Positions 7,284-15,666 of a stretch of DNA of 21,427 nt are shown here, one piece after another. This DNA comes from JBDKTH01 sp964558295 (GTDB lineage Bacteria > Planctomycetota > Planctomycetia > Pirellulales > Thermoguttaceae). The stretch is from the NCBI GenBank assembly GCA_964558295.1, contig CAZLDQ010000098.1, positions 1 through 21,427 on the forward strand, written 5' to 3'. Position numbers and translations under genes: made by a program. The notes beneath the pieces were generated by a model that did not search any database, was not told where the DNA came from, and saw only the letters and a list, made by a program, of their open reading frames with translations. The stretch's first letter is position 1. The number at the start of each line of letters is the position of its first letter.

Positions 7284-8633
7284 TCATCGTTCGGCGCGGA
7301 GAATCATGCCGGCTTCGTCGCAAAGGCGGCGGGCTTCTTCTTCGGTGGGAGCTTCGGCGATGGCGCGGCAGATCGGCTCGGTGTTACTGGTACGGACCAG
7401 AAGCCAGCGGCCCGGCCAGTCGAGACGCAAGCCGTCCAAGCGATCGGCCCGGGCCGTGTCGAAATGGCGGGCCAGGGCGTCCAGGCGTGCTGAAATCACT
7501 TCCCGAGAGATGGGCACCTTCGTCTTGACGATCTGATAGCGTGGCAACTCGTCAGCCAACTCGCTGACGCGCAAGTTGCGGGAGGCCATCGCGTCGAGCA
7601 AGAGGGCCATGCCGACGAAACTGTCGCGGACCAAGCCAACGCGCGGATCGATCGGGCCGCCGTTCCCCTCGCCTCCGAAGACGGCGTCATGAGCCAGCAT
7701 TGCGTCTACCACGTTGGCTTCGCCCACGGCGGAGCGGAAATAGGGCACGCCGAACTTCGTGGCCACATCTTCCGACATGCGGCTGGAGGCGCAGTTGGCT
7801 ACGATAGGGCCTTTGCGTTGACGGAGCACGTGAGCGACGCACATGGCCAACGTGTATTCTTCGCCCAGATAACGGCCCGTGGCGTCGATTACCGCTAAGC
7901 GGTCGGCGTCGGGGTCCTGGCAGAAGCCCACATCGGCCCCCGCCTGGCGCACGGCAGGAAGCACGCCGGCGAGGTTTTCGGCCAAAGGCTCGGGCGGATG
8001 CTCGAACTGGCCGTCTGTTGGGCCACCGAGGAGCGTCACCTGACAACCCAGTTCTTCCAAAAGCCGCATCCCCAGCAGACTACCAGCGCCGCGGTTCGAG
8101 TCCAGGACGACCTTAAACCGGCGGCTGCGAATCCGTTGCACATCGACCGTGGCCAGCACCGCGTTGAGGTGGGACGAGATCGTGTCGGGACAGTGTTCTT
8201 CGTGGCCAAGGCGGTCGTGGCGGACCCAGTTGATCGTGCCGGTCCGATAGCGAGCCAAGACCTTTTGGCCGGGTGCGTCGGGAATCACCCGCCCCTCGCA
8301 ACTGAATAGCTTCAGGCCGTTGTATTCCGACGGATTATGGCTGGCTGAGATCTGGATTCCGCCCGCGGCCCGATACTGACGGATCAACACTCCTGTTGTG
8401 GGGGTTGCCGCAATTCCGGCATCAATCGTCGAGCGGCCGACCGCTCGCAGGCCGGCGTGGAGGGCTTGGGCCAGCAGGTCGCCGGACGGTCGGCTGTCAC
8501 GGGTGAGCACGAGCGGGCCCGAGGGAGCAATGGCCGCATAGGAGGCGGCGTAACGAATTGCCACCTCGGGGGTGAGGCTTTCGCCAATCACGCCCCGTAG
8601 TCCTGAAACACTGATAATCGGCTCTGTCGCCAT
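7284..8633 (-). CDS. glmM: Phosphoglucosamine mutase / phosphohexomutase, archaeal GlmM-like
   Basis: Alpha-D-phosphohexomutase, 449 residues, probably interconverting glucosamine-6-P and glucosamine-1-P for UDP-GlcNAc synthesis; cytosolic. Motifs: phosphoserine loop QISASHNPSEYNG (Ser98), Mg loop DPDADR (240-245), sugar loop GGEGNGG (320-326) and phosphate loop RTSNTEP (414-420). The sugar and phosphate loops resemble archaeal GlmM (GGE-x-NGG, R-x-SNTEP) and not the bacterial GlmM loop GEQSGH, so mannose or glucose phosphates remain possible substrates. ATG at 8633 follows an excellent SD (AAGGAGG, 6 nt before ATG). An upstream ATG at 8828 would add 65 residues running through the promoter region and is rejected. 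It diverges from a second, larger hexomutase gene at 8921. Confidence 0.85.
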   Translation of the reverse strand: MATEPIISVSGLRGVIGESLTPEVAIRYAASYAAIAPSGPLVLTRDSRPSGDLLAQALHAGLRAVGRSTIDAGIAATPTTGVLIRQYRAAGGIQISASHNPSEYNGLKLFSCEGRVIPDAPGQKVLARYRTGTINWVRHDRLGHEEHCPDTISSHLNAVLATVDVQRIRSRRFKVVLDSNRGAGSLLGMRLLEELGCQVTLLGGPTDGQFEHPPEPLAENLAGVLPAVRQAGADVGFCQDPDADRLAVIDATGRYLGEEYTLAMCVAHVLRQRKGPIVANCASSRMSEDVATKFGVPYFRSAVGEANVVDAMLAHDAVFGGEGNGGPIDPRVGLVRDSFVGMALLLDAMASRNLRVSELADELPRYQIVKTKVPISREVISARLDALARHFDTARADRLDGLRLDWPGRWLLVRTSNTEPICRAIAEAPTEEEARRLCDEAGMILRAER

Positions 8634-8815
8634 GACCCCCTCCTTGTTTTGTCCTGGAATGCCACGATTGGGTCGCTCCTTTTTGTCTGCGTTCCCAACG
8701 GATGCGCGAAGGTTTAAGGAAAAGCTTACAATTGGGACGGATCCGTGGGCAAGGCGAATCACACCCTGGTTTGGCGATTGGTCAGACTCTCCACCTCGCC
8801 GCTTGGGGTAGTGAG

Positions 8816-8824
8816 TGCTATAAT
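8816..8824 (+). promoter_or_regulatory. Extended -10 promoter for the PGM2-like mutase
   Basis: The sequence TGCTATAAT is a perfect extended -10 (TGn plus TATAAT). No good -35 lies at the usual spacing, as is common for extended -10 promoters. Transcription would begin near 8831, giving a ~90-nt leader before the ATG at 8921. It lies in the 287-nt divergent region between the two mutase genes. On the glmM side I see only a weak candidate (TTGCCC with TAAGCT), too poor to list. Confidence 0.6.
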
Positions 8825-8920
8825 TCAAGATCCACCGGTCCCCTTTTGCTTCGTGTGGGGGCTGGGCCGGTTACCTGTTCGCTTTCACCGAGATTTCCCG
8901 ACTTCTGAGTTCACGGATCG

Positions 8921-10744
8921 ATGCCTGCTCCAAACCACCCGCTCGACGTCCCCACTGCTTTGCTTGATCTTGAGAGTGCTGCCGCCCGAGGGGCGATCAG
9001 CCCGATGGCGGTTAAAAACATCCGCACGTGGCTCACTGAGCCGCGTTATGCCGAGTACGTCCCGCAGGTGCTCCACCTGATTGAAGCCGAGAAATGGAGA
9101 GAACTGGACGACGCCTTCTGGACGGTCATCCCCTTTGGCACGGGCGGCCGTCGGGGCAAGATGTACCCGGTAGGCACCAACGCGATCAACGACCGTACAA
9201 TCGGCGAGAGTGCCCAAGGCTTGGCCGACTACGTCAAGCAGCATGTCACCGACCGGCCGCTGGCCTGCGCGATCGCTTATGACACGCGGCATCGCTCGCG
9301 GCAGTTTGCTGAACTATGCAGTGAGATCATGGCGGCAGCCGGGTTCAAAGTCTATTTCCTTGACGGCTACCGGAGTACTCCGGAACTGTCGTTTGCCGTA
9401 CGCTACAAAAACTGTTCCTGCGGGATCATGGTTACGGCGAGTCACAACCCGCCTTGCGACAATGCCGTTAAAGCGTATTGGCTGACCGGCGGGCAGTTGT
9501 TGCCGCCGCACGACCGGGGGGTGATCGAACAGGTGATGAGCGTCACGGACATCAAGCGGATTCCGTTCAGTGAAGCCATGGGCTCAGGGCAGATTGTCTA
9601 CTGCCAGGAAGAGGTCGATCAGGCGTTTCTGGCGGCTGTGGAAGGCCAGAGTCGGCCCGGCCCGCGAGATCTGCGGATCATCTACTCCCCGCTACACGGC
9701 GTTGGCGCGTCGGCCGTCTGTCCTGCGCTGCATGCGGCCGGTTTCGATGATGTCGAGGTCTTCGGCCCCCATGCCACGCCCGACGGCGATTTTCCCAATG
9801 TGCCCCAGCACATTTCCAACCCGGAGAATCCTGACGTCTTCACGGCGATTATCGAACGGGCCCAGCAGATCAACGCCGATTTGATCCTGGCGACCGACCC
9901 CGATTGCGATCGAGTGGGCTGCGCGGTCCCGACCTCGCTGGAGCCCGGTGCCCCTTGGGTAACACTCACCGGTAACCAGATCGGCGCCCTGCTGGCCGAT
10001 TACCTGCTGGAAACCGGCAAGGCTGCAGGCACCCTGACCCCGCAGCATTACCTCGTCAAAACGCTGGTGACCACGGAGTTGATCCGCCGAATCGGCGATG
10101 CTTACGGAGTGCGGACAATCGGTGATCTGTTGGTTGGGTTCAAGTGGATCGGCGGGGTGATCGACGCGAACGATCCGGAAAAGTTCGTCCTGGGGGCTGA
10201 AGAATCCTACGGCTTCCTGGTCGGCAGCCATGCCCGCGATAAGGATGCGGCTGTTTCCTCGATGCTTCTGGCCGAGTTGGCTGCACGGGTGAAAACCCGC
10301 GGGCAAACGCTCGCGGAGAAGCTCGACGAATTATTCCGCCAGTACGGTTGCCACGCGGAGAAGACGATCTCGGTAACCATGCCCGGTGCCGAAGGGATGG
10401 ACCGGATGACGGCCCTCATGGCCCAATTCCGCCAGTCGCCGCCGGTGTCACTCGGCGGCCTGAAGGTCTCACGCCGCCGGGATTATTTCGACAACCTTGT
10501 GACTACGGCCGATGGCCAGAAGTCGCCGTTAGCCGGTCCCAAGGGGGATCTGGTGATGCTCGATTTAGAGGCCGAGGGGAACTACGTGGCCGTACGTCCC
10601 TCGGGCACCGAACCGAAGGTGAAATTCTACATGTTCACCTTCGACCCACCCAACGCCATCCGCGACCTGGATGCCACCAAGGCCGCCCTGGCCAATCGTC
10701 TGAAGGCCATGGAAAAGGACCTCCGGGCTTTCGCCGGCGTGTAA
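8921..10744 (+). CDS. Phospho-sugar mutase (PGM2-like phosphoglucomutase/phosphomannomutase)
   Basis: Large alpha-D-phosphohexomutase, 607 residues, the length of the PGM2/PgcA-type branch; expected to interconvert hexose-1- and -6-phosphates, feeding glycogen and nucleotide-sugar pools; cytosolic. All four catalytic loops are present: TASHNPP with Ser174, metal loop DPDCDR (326-331), sugar-binding GAEESYG (425-431) and phosphate loop RPSGTEP (559-565). FGTGGRRGKM (72-81) is the usual N-terminal loop of this branch. It has an unusual ~60-residue N-terminal extension before that loop, with no signal-peptide character. ATG at 8921 is the first Met, with no clear SD. A strong extended -10 lies ~100 nt upstream. 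Gluco- versus manno-specificity cannot be read from sequence. Confidence 0.9.
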   Translation: MPAPNHPLDVPTALLDLESAAARGAISPMAVKNIRTWLTEPRYAEYVPQVLHLIEAEKWRELDDAFWTVIPFGTGGRRGKMYPVGTNAINDRTIGESAQGLADYVKQHVTDRPLACAIAYDTRHRSRQFAELCSEIMAAAGFKVYFLDGYRSTPELSFAVRYKNCSCGIMVTASHNPPCDNAVKAYWLTGGQLLPPHDRGVIEQVMSVTDIKRIPFSEAMGSGQIVYCQEEVDQAFLAAVEGQSRPGPRDLRIIYSPLHGVGASAVCPALHAAGFDDVEVFGPHATPDGDFPNVPQHISNPENPDVFTAIIERAQQINADLILATDPDCDRVGCAVPTSLEPGAPWVTLTGNQIGALLADYLLETGKAAGTLTPQHYLVKTLVTTELIRRIGDAYGVRTIGDLLVGFKWIGGVIDANDPEKFVLGAEESYGFLVGSHARDKDAAVSSMLLAELAARVKTRGQTLAEKLDELFRQYGCHAEKTISVTMPGAEGMDRMTALMAQFRQSPPVSLGGLKVSRRRDYFDNLVTTADGQKSPLAGPKGDLVMLDLEAEGNYVAVRPSGTEPKVKFYMFTFDPPNAIRDLDATKAALANRLKAMEKDLRAFAGV

Positions 10745-11293
10745 ACCGGTCAGCGTCTCGTCTACGTCAGTAGCCTAAGCATCCTGTTTGGGACGCAACT
10801 TGGTGTCTGACGGTTTCCTGTGACGCGATCTATGGGGGGAATTGCCTGGTCGGTGTCTTGTGGCCAAGTGAAGAGGAGTGGCGAGCAACCGGGGGGCAGT
10901 TCGCCGAATTGACCGCCTGGGGGTTGAGCTTTTACCCCCTCTGTGAGAACGTATGTTGCGTGCGCCGCCAGCGGCTTTGGCGACGAAACGCTCAAAGGTA
11001 GCGTCTGCGCCGAGCGAGTCGCAGTGCAGGCTCTGCACCAAGCCGCGCAGGGGCTGGGGCGTCGCTGGGATTGGCCCAACGCCACGGCTGTCGCCGCTCT
11101 GGACTCCCTCGATAGGAACGGACAACGGCAACATTTGGGGCCAAACACCAGCGCCACCATGACTGAGGACCGCCAGAAAGCCTGGTCACGCACAGGGGTA
11201 GGCGATGCTTGACGGTTTAGACGCCAGGAGCTAGGCTGGGCAAAGAGTTGGCTCACCGAGCCGGATCATCGCGATTGCATCAAGGAACGCATC
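10745..11293. other. 549-nt gene-free block
   Basis: No supported gene. Long frames stay open on both strands (89 codons plus at 10943-11212, 164 codons minus at 10762-11256), but the minus product is rich in Ser, Pro, Arg and Cys, neither has a convincing SD, and they overlap each other antisense. No tRNA, CRISPR or transposon end is visible. Its coding-like composition without a coherent protein suggests a decayed gene or a genomic repeat. The last ~85 nt hold a promoter candidate for the downstream oxidoreductase. Confidence 0.4.
11209..11237 (+). promoter_or_regulatory. Candidate promoter for the Gfo/Idh/MocA gene
   Basis: TTGACG at 11209-11214 matches the -35 consensus at five of six positions. 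It is followed after 17 nt by TAGGCT (11232-11237), a poor -10 (three of six). Transcription would start near 11244, about 50 nt before the ATG. Spacing is ideal but the -10 is weak. Confidence 0.35.
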
Positions 11294-12571
11294 ATGAAGA
11301 GCACACGACGCGCGTTTTTGGGGGCCGCAGCGGCTGCGGCTGCTGCCTGGACGAGGATTGGAGTGGGGGCCGAAGGCAGTCGCAGCTTGAAGCTCGGGGT
11401 GATTGGCGTAGGCTGGTATGGGATGGTCGATGCCAAGGCAGCGCTGACGGTTGGTGGGGTCGAGATCGCGGCCATCTGCGATGTGGATAGCGAGCACCTG
11501 GAGAAGAGTGCCGCGGAACTGGAGAAACTCCAGGGGAAACGCCCCCAGACGTACAAACTCTACGAAGAACTGCTTGCGCACCAAGGGCTCGACGGGGTGA
11601 TCATCGCCACGCCGCCGCAATGGCACGCGTTGCAGTTCATCGCGGCCGTCGGCCGTGGGCTGGATGTCTATTGCGAAAAGCCGATTGCTTACGACGTGCG
11701 CGAAGGCCGGGCGATGGTCGAGGCAGCCAAACAGAGCGGCCGGATCGTTCAGGTCGGCTTCCAGCGGCGTCAGGCCAAAGCGTTTCAGGAAGCCAAGCGG
11801 CTGATCGAAGCGGGGCAACTGGGAAAGATCGTTCAGGTTGAGGCTCAGATTCACTACACAGCCGGCATCAAAGATCCCACGCCGCAAGAGCCGCCGGCGT
11901 CGTTGGATTGGGAACTCTGGTGCGGCCCAGGGCCTAAGATCCCCTACAGCCCTCAAGTCGGGCATATGAATTGGCGGCTCGAAAAGACCAGTGGTCATGG
12001 CCACTTGGTCGATTGGGGGATTCATCTGATCGATGCCTGCCGGGTGATTCTTGGCCTGTCTACGCCGCGGCGGATCACGTCGGTCGGCGGGCTCTATGTT
12101 CTGAAGGACAAGATCACCACGCCCGACACACTCCATGTGACCTTTGAGTTCGACCGCTGCCCGGTGGTTTGGCGGCATCGTATCTGGGGGGCCGAGGAGT
12201 ATGCGCCGGAGGTCAATAACGGGCTGTTCTTCTACGGGGACCAGGGGACGCTCTTCGTGACCGACAACCGTCTGATCACGATTCCTAAGGGGAAAAACAA
12301 GGAGCGGCAGGAGCAGAAGATCGAGAGCAATGCCGGCCTAGCCCACATGGCCGACTTCCTCGACGCCGTGCGCACACGCCGCCAGCCGACCTGTTTGATG
12401 GAAGACGCTTATCGGTCGACGACCACCGTGCAACTGGCGATGATTTCCTACGAGTCGGGCTCGCCGGTGGTGTGGGATGAGACGAGCGAGCAGATTCTTG
12501 ACAACACGCCGGCGGCGAGACTGCTCAAGCGCGAGTATCGTGCGCCGTGGAAGCATCCCTATCAGGGATGA
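11294..12571 (+). CDS. Tat-exported Gfo/Idh/MocA-family oxidoreductase
   Basis: NAD(P)-dependent sugar oxidoreductase family, 425 residues. The N-terminus carries a twin-arginine signal (STRRAFLG, Arg5-Arg6) followed by an eight-alanine hydrophobic stretch and a likely cleavage near 26, so it should be exported folded with its cofactor. The Rossmann fold begins KLGVIGVGWYG (33-43). The catalytic Lys is in CEKP (127-130), and the second catalytic patch is GHGHLVDWGIHLID with Asp240 and His244. Planctomycetes have many paralogues, and some members of the family act in sugar or glycan catabolism; the substrate is not predictable here. An SD-like AAGGA lies about 7 nt before ATG 11294. It appears to be a single-gene transcript, followed convergently by the small lipoprotein gene (stop codons 18 nt apart). 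Confidence 0.92.
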   Translation: MKSTRRAFLGAAAAAAAAWTRIGVGAEGSRSLKLGVIGVGWYGMVDAKAALTVGGVEIAAICDVDSEHLEKSAAELEKLQGKRPQTYKLYEELLAHQGLDGVIIATPPQWHALQFIAAVGRGLDVYCEKPIAYDVREGRAMVEAAKQSGRIVQVGFQRRQAKAFQEAKRLIEAGQLGKIVQVEAQIHYTAGIKDPTPQEPPASLDWELWCGPGPKIPYSPQVGHMNWRLEKTSGHGHLVDWGIHLIDACRVILGLSTPRRITSVGGLYVLKDKITTPDTLHVTFEFDRCPVVWRHRIWGAEEYAPEVNNGLFFYGDQGTLFVTDNRLITIPKGKNKERQEQKIESNAGLAHMADFLDAVRTRRQPTCLMEDAYRSTTTVQLAMISYESGSPVVWDETSEQILDNTPAARLLKREYRAPWKHPYQG

Positions 12572-12589
12572 AGTGGTGGCGAAGACCTG

Positions 12590-12997
12590 CTATTTTGAAG
12601 TCAACGCGAAGTGCAGTTCGTTGGGCTCGTCGGCCAGGAGGTTGGCCGTCAAGGAGCTGTTGAAGTTGTACTGGGGGGGAAGGTAGTTTTCCCGGGTTGT
12701 CTCCGGTGCCATCCCAGGCATGGGGACGACTTGCGTTTCACGGTAGGCGAAGATTTCTACGCGGCGGTGCCCCTTGGCCGCTTGTCCGGCGAATTGGCCC
12801 TGCTGGATTGGTAACACGTCCAGTTCGCCGGTCGCATTGGTCTTGAAATAGATCTCGCCTTCCATCAAAGGCTTACCGTCGAGGGTTACGGTGCCATGGA
12901 CCGGGCAGGTGGTTTTGGTTGGGGAGACCGGAAGACAACCGATCGCCATGCTAGTCATCAGCAGTAGGCTCCAAGCCGCGCAAGGTAGACTTCGCAT
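12590..12997 (-). CDS. Small lipoprotein with carboxypeptidase-regulatory-like fold
   Basis: 135 residues. It has a signal peptide with hydrophobic core (about 7-18) ending in a lipobox-like MAIGC, so Cys21 is the probable lipidated residue. The mature part opens CPVHGTVTLDGKPLMEGEIYF (roughly 31-51), the beta-strand motif of the small carboxypeptidase-regulatory/transthyretin-like lipoproteins abundant in planctomycetes. The rest is beta-rich, including an R-R-V-E-I-F-A-Y strand. No enzyme motif is visible and the function is unknown. In this phylum such genes often lie beside DUF1559 genes, as here: the DUF1559 gene ends 69 nt upstream on the same strand, so cotranscription is likely. GGGAGC about 5 nt before the ATG could act as SD. 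Confidence 0.8.
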   Translation of the reverse strand: MRSLPCAAWSLLLMTSMAIGCLPVSPTKTTCPVHGTVTLDGKPLMEGEIYFKTNATGELDVLPIQQGQFAGQAAKGHRRVEIFAYRETQVVPMPGMAPETTRENYLPPQYNFNSSLTANLLADEPNELHFALTSK

Positions 12998-13066
12998 CGC
13001 AAGCTCCCATCGGAGAAAAGGAAGACGTTCCGGGCGGTGCTTGAAATGGACGATACAGAACAGAGG

Positions 13067-14125
13067 CTAAAACTCGCTCACCGGCAGGCCATCGTCGCGC
13101 GTAGCAAGCCGGGCCACGAGGTCCAATGGAACTGTCTCGCTGAGGAAATGGACCGAGCCGTCAAGCATGCCGATATTGATGCCGCCGGGATGTGTTGACG
13201 TTAGTGGGATGTTGTTGCCTGAGTTGTCGCAGACGCCGAGCGAGCCGCAGTTGCCGGGAGCATCCGGCCAGCCCTCTTTCTGATTGATTCGATAACGAAT
13301 CGTCGTTTGGTTGAAGGTCCGTGCGTCGCCGTTGGGGTTGTAATCGGGCGGGATGCCCGTCCCGCCGCAGCCAATCAGCCAGCCATGGGTGTGGCCCGTG
13401 CCCCAGTCAACCTTGGAGCCATTGAGCGTCTTGAGGAAATCGCTGTGTTCGCCGATGCAGAAGACATTGCTGGTGCCGTCGGTGACCGCTGAAAAGTTGA
13501 TCGTGCCGTTGGGGAAGAGCACGCCGCCGGCGCCGGCGATTCCGCCGCTGCAACAACCGGCCGAGCTGCCGCCGCTGTTCCATCGCGTTTCCGTGTAATT
13601 GGGGATGAGACCGTTGACGGCCCCCGAGACACCGACGTAGGTGGCCAGTTGGACCGAGGCCCTTACTCCGTCAGACATTGGCGGTCCGCTGCCGTATTCC
13701 TTTAACGGGCTCGACGGGCAGCGAAACACGGGAATCCAGACGAGATGCGTTTTGTCGGCGTTGTTCACATTGGGCCAACCCGATTGGCCTACGAACTCCA
13801 GACTGTCATAGAGCGGTTTCTGTTCCAGGTAGGGGAGGATGTAGGCCATCCAGGAGGCTCCCCACGCTGCGCCCGTCGAATGAGTGCCGAATTGCTTGGT
13901 AATCTGATCAACAGCGCCGCCGGGGGGAATGCGCTTGTAGCTATCGTGGAAATGGTGAATGCCCAGGAGCAACTGCTTGATGTTATTGTTGCACTGGGCA
14001 CGGCGTGCTGCTTCACGAGCGGCTTGAACGGCTGGCAACAACAGGGCGATGAGGATGCCGATGATGGCGATAACCACCAGAAGTTCTACGAGCGTGAACG
14101 CGCGAGACGGCTGTGAACGGACCAT
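13067..14125 (-). CDS. DUF1559 prepilin-like protein, copy 1
   Basis: 352 residues. The type IV prepilin N-terminus is AFTLVELLVVIAIIGILIALL with leader MVRSQPSRA; cleavage is expected before Phe10 and Glu14 is the pilin Glu5 equivalent. The helix continues PAVQAAREAARRAQCNNNIKQL, the standard DUF1559 start. The mature part ends in the family's closing motif, HPGGINIGMLDGSVHFLSETV. A Gly/Ser/Cys-rich loop (SSAGCCSGGIAGAGG) occurs mid-protein. DUF1559 proteins are hugely amplified in planctomycetes and are thought to be pseudopilin-like surface or secretion components, but their function is not established. SD AAAGGAGC lies 7 nt before ATG 14125. It lies between a second DUF1559 gene (244 nt upstream) and the lipoprotein gene. 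Confidence 0.92.
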   Translation of the reverse strand: MVRSQPSRAFTLVELLVVIAIIGILIALLLPAVQAAREAARRAQCNNNIKQLLLGIHHFHDSYKRIPPGGAVDQITKQFGTHSTGAAWGASWMAYILPYLEQKPLYDSLEFVGQSGWPNVNNADKTHLVWIPVFRCPSSPLKEYGSGPPMSDGVRASVQLATYVGVSGAVNGLIPNYTETRWNSGGSSAGCCSGGIAGAGGVLFPNGTINFSAVTDGTSNVFCIGEHSDFLKTLNGSKVDWGTGHTHGWLIGCGGTGIPPDYNPNGDARTFNQTTIRYRINQKEGWPDAPGNCGSLGVCDNSGNNIPLTSTHPGGINIGMLDGSVHFLSETVPLDLVARLATRDDGLPVSEF

Positions 14126-14285
14126 TGCAGTGCTCCTTTTGCCCAGAGGAACCGAAAGAGACCGACACGCTCAAATACGAATCGGCACGGTAGGACCGTT
14201 CTTGCGCAACCCCCCCGGCCGCGAATGCCCGAACTCTGTCCCGCCCATCGTCGAAGTGCCCTACTCAAAAACGAGTACGAATCAA

Positions 14286-14291
14286 AGTATA
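14286..14291 (-). promoter_or_regulatory. Candidate -10 box upstream of DUF1559 copy 1
   Basis: On the minus strand it reads TATACT, five of six matches to TATAAT, in a locally AT-rich stretch of the 243-nt gap between the two DUF1559 genes. No good -35 is seen at 15-19 nt. It would give a ~155-nt leader before the start at 14125. Weak evidence that copy 1 and the lipoprotein gene can be transcribed separately from copy 2. Confidence 0.25.
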
Positions 14292-14368
14292 ACCGTTTTC
14301 TGGTGGTAGGTCTTGTGCGAGGCTACGGCGGTGAAAATGACAAGGTTGTACAACAAAACGGGGGGGGC

Positions 14369-15472
14369 TCAGAACTTCCCCTGATCGACCGGTTGCTTGT
14401 CGGCGCGATGGCTCAGATAAAGGTGAACGGTCGAGTCGATCGTGTAGGCGATCGACCGTACCGAGCCATCGCAGAGGGCCATGTTGAAGATCGAGGCATG
14501 GGCACTGCCGAACCGGAGATAATAGTTGGGGGTACGGGCAGCGATTTCGCGATGGTCTGCCACGGGAGGCAACATCGGATAGTTGGAATCGGCCCGGATC
14601 GAATCCAGCGGGTAGTTGGTCTTGTCGTGCGACGGGTAATTGGCGGCCCAACGATAGTTGTCATAGGCCGAACCGCTCAATGCCGGGTAGAAGTCGCCGG
14701 GGTCCATGCCATCGTGGTAGCGGTCGGGATTCATTGCTTTTTCCCCGACCAAGTAGGTATTTGAGGCGCCATCACGAATCAGGGCCATAGAAACCGTGCT
14801 GCCCTGGAAACTAACGCCGGTGAACTTGGTGCGATCAACGAAGCTACTGGTCGGAATCCCCGGTGGATCGGGGATCGTGGCGCTGCCGGACAGGATTCCG
14901 GGATCCCAGCCGCTGACAAAATAGGTCCCGGCGTTGGCGGCATAGTCGGTGCGAGCCCAGCCCTGCTCGACCGAAGGCATGGAGGCATTGGCCAGAGTCT
15001 CGAAACCACTGGTGCCGTCGGCGGGACGGGGATAATTCTTGGCTGAACGCCGCGTGGGGCAATGGAGGAGGCCTATCGGGCTGCGGATCATCTCCCGGAG
15101 CTTGTCGCGGCGGCCATTTTCGGTCCAGGCGGGAAGCGGGGTGAGAGTTAGGATCAGGTCATGAATCGCGGCCTGTTCCATATAAGGGAGGCAACTGTAG
15201 AAGAACCCGCCGCACTGCCGATCGCCGGTGCCTCGTTCCGGGTCGCCGACCCAGGTTTCACCCCACCCCCCGCTAGGCAGGTAGCCGACTGTCGATTCGT
15301 GTTGCAAAGCGGCCAGGGCGATCTGCTTGAGGTTGTTGGAACACTGATTGCGACGTCCAGCCTCGCGGGCGGCCTGAACGGCCGGCAATAACAGGCCGAC
15401 CAGAATTCCAATGATCGCGATTACGACCAATAGTTCTACCAGGGTAAACGCCCATCGCTTGCAAGATTGCAC
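14369..15472 (-). CDS. DUF1559 prepilin-like protein, copy 2
   Basis: The prepilin N-terminus AFTLVELLVVIAIIGILVGLL is followed by PAVQAAREAGRRNQCSNNLKQIA, so the protein is inserted in the inner membrane and processed like a pseudopilin. The closing motif is AHASIFNMALCDGSVRSIAY, a variant of the usual H-x-G-G-x-N form. I chose GTG at 15472 (367 aa): it is preceded by GGAGCGAG as SD and gives an 8-residue leader VQSCKRWA, comparable to copy 1. The only ATG in frame, at 15571, would place 33 extra residues before the leader, unusual for a prepilin. Copies 1 and 2 differ strongly after the first ~70 residues, so this is not a recent duplication. mgtE ends 194 nt upstream on the same strand. 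Confidence 0.88.
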   Translation of the reverse strand: MQSCKRWAFTLVELLVVIAIIGILVGLLLPAVQAAREAGRRNQCSNNLKQIALAALQHESTVGYLPSGGWGETWVGDPERGTGDRQCGGFFYSCLPYMEQAAIHDLILTLTPLPAWTENGRRDKLREMIRSPIGLLHCPTRRSAKNYPRPADGTSGFETLANASMPSVEQGWARTDYAANAGTYFVSGWDPGILSGSATIPDPPGIPTSSFVDRTKFTGVSFQGSTVSMALIRDGASNTYLVGEKAMNPDRYHDGMDPGDFYPALSGSAYDNYRWAANYPSHDKTNYPLDSIRADSNYPMLPPVADHREIAARTPNYYLRFGSAHASIFNMALCDGSVRSIAYTIDSTVHLYLSHRADKQPVDQGKF

Positions 15473-15666
15473 AGTCTCGCTCCTCGTTCGCACTGTCTCG
15501 TATGCTCTGCCCAGGCTCGCGACGATCCCCGACAAGGCGTTGGACCGATGAACGGCGAGCCAGAATGCCATTTTTTCAGTCTAACCGATTCGAACAAATG
15601 GCTCCACAAGATTTCCTGAGGCTGATGCCCCTCCGCGACTGTCGTTTCGCTCGAGATGTTCTTGTC

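Noticed and set aside
8634..8828. 65-residue N-terminal extension of glmM
   Set aside because: ATG 8633 has a near-perfect SD and the family's usual N-terminus, while the extension runs through the divergent promoter region.
10762..11256. 164-codon minus-strand open frame
   Set aside because: Ser/Pro/Arg/Cys-rich product without recognisable motifs or SD, overlapped antisense by other open frames and by the promoter region of the next gene.
15572..15666. Terminator between mgtE and DUF1559 copy 2
   Set aside because: No hairpin with a U-tract was found on the minus strand, so it is left unannotated.
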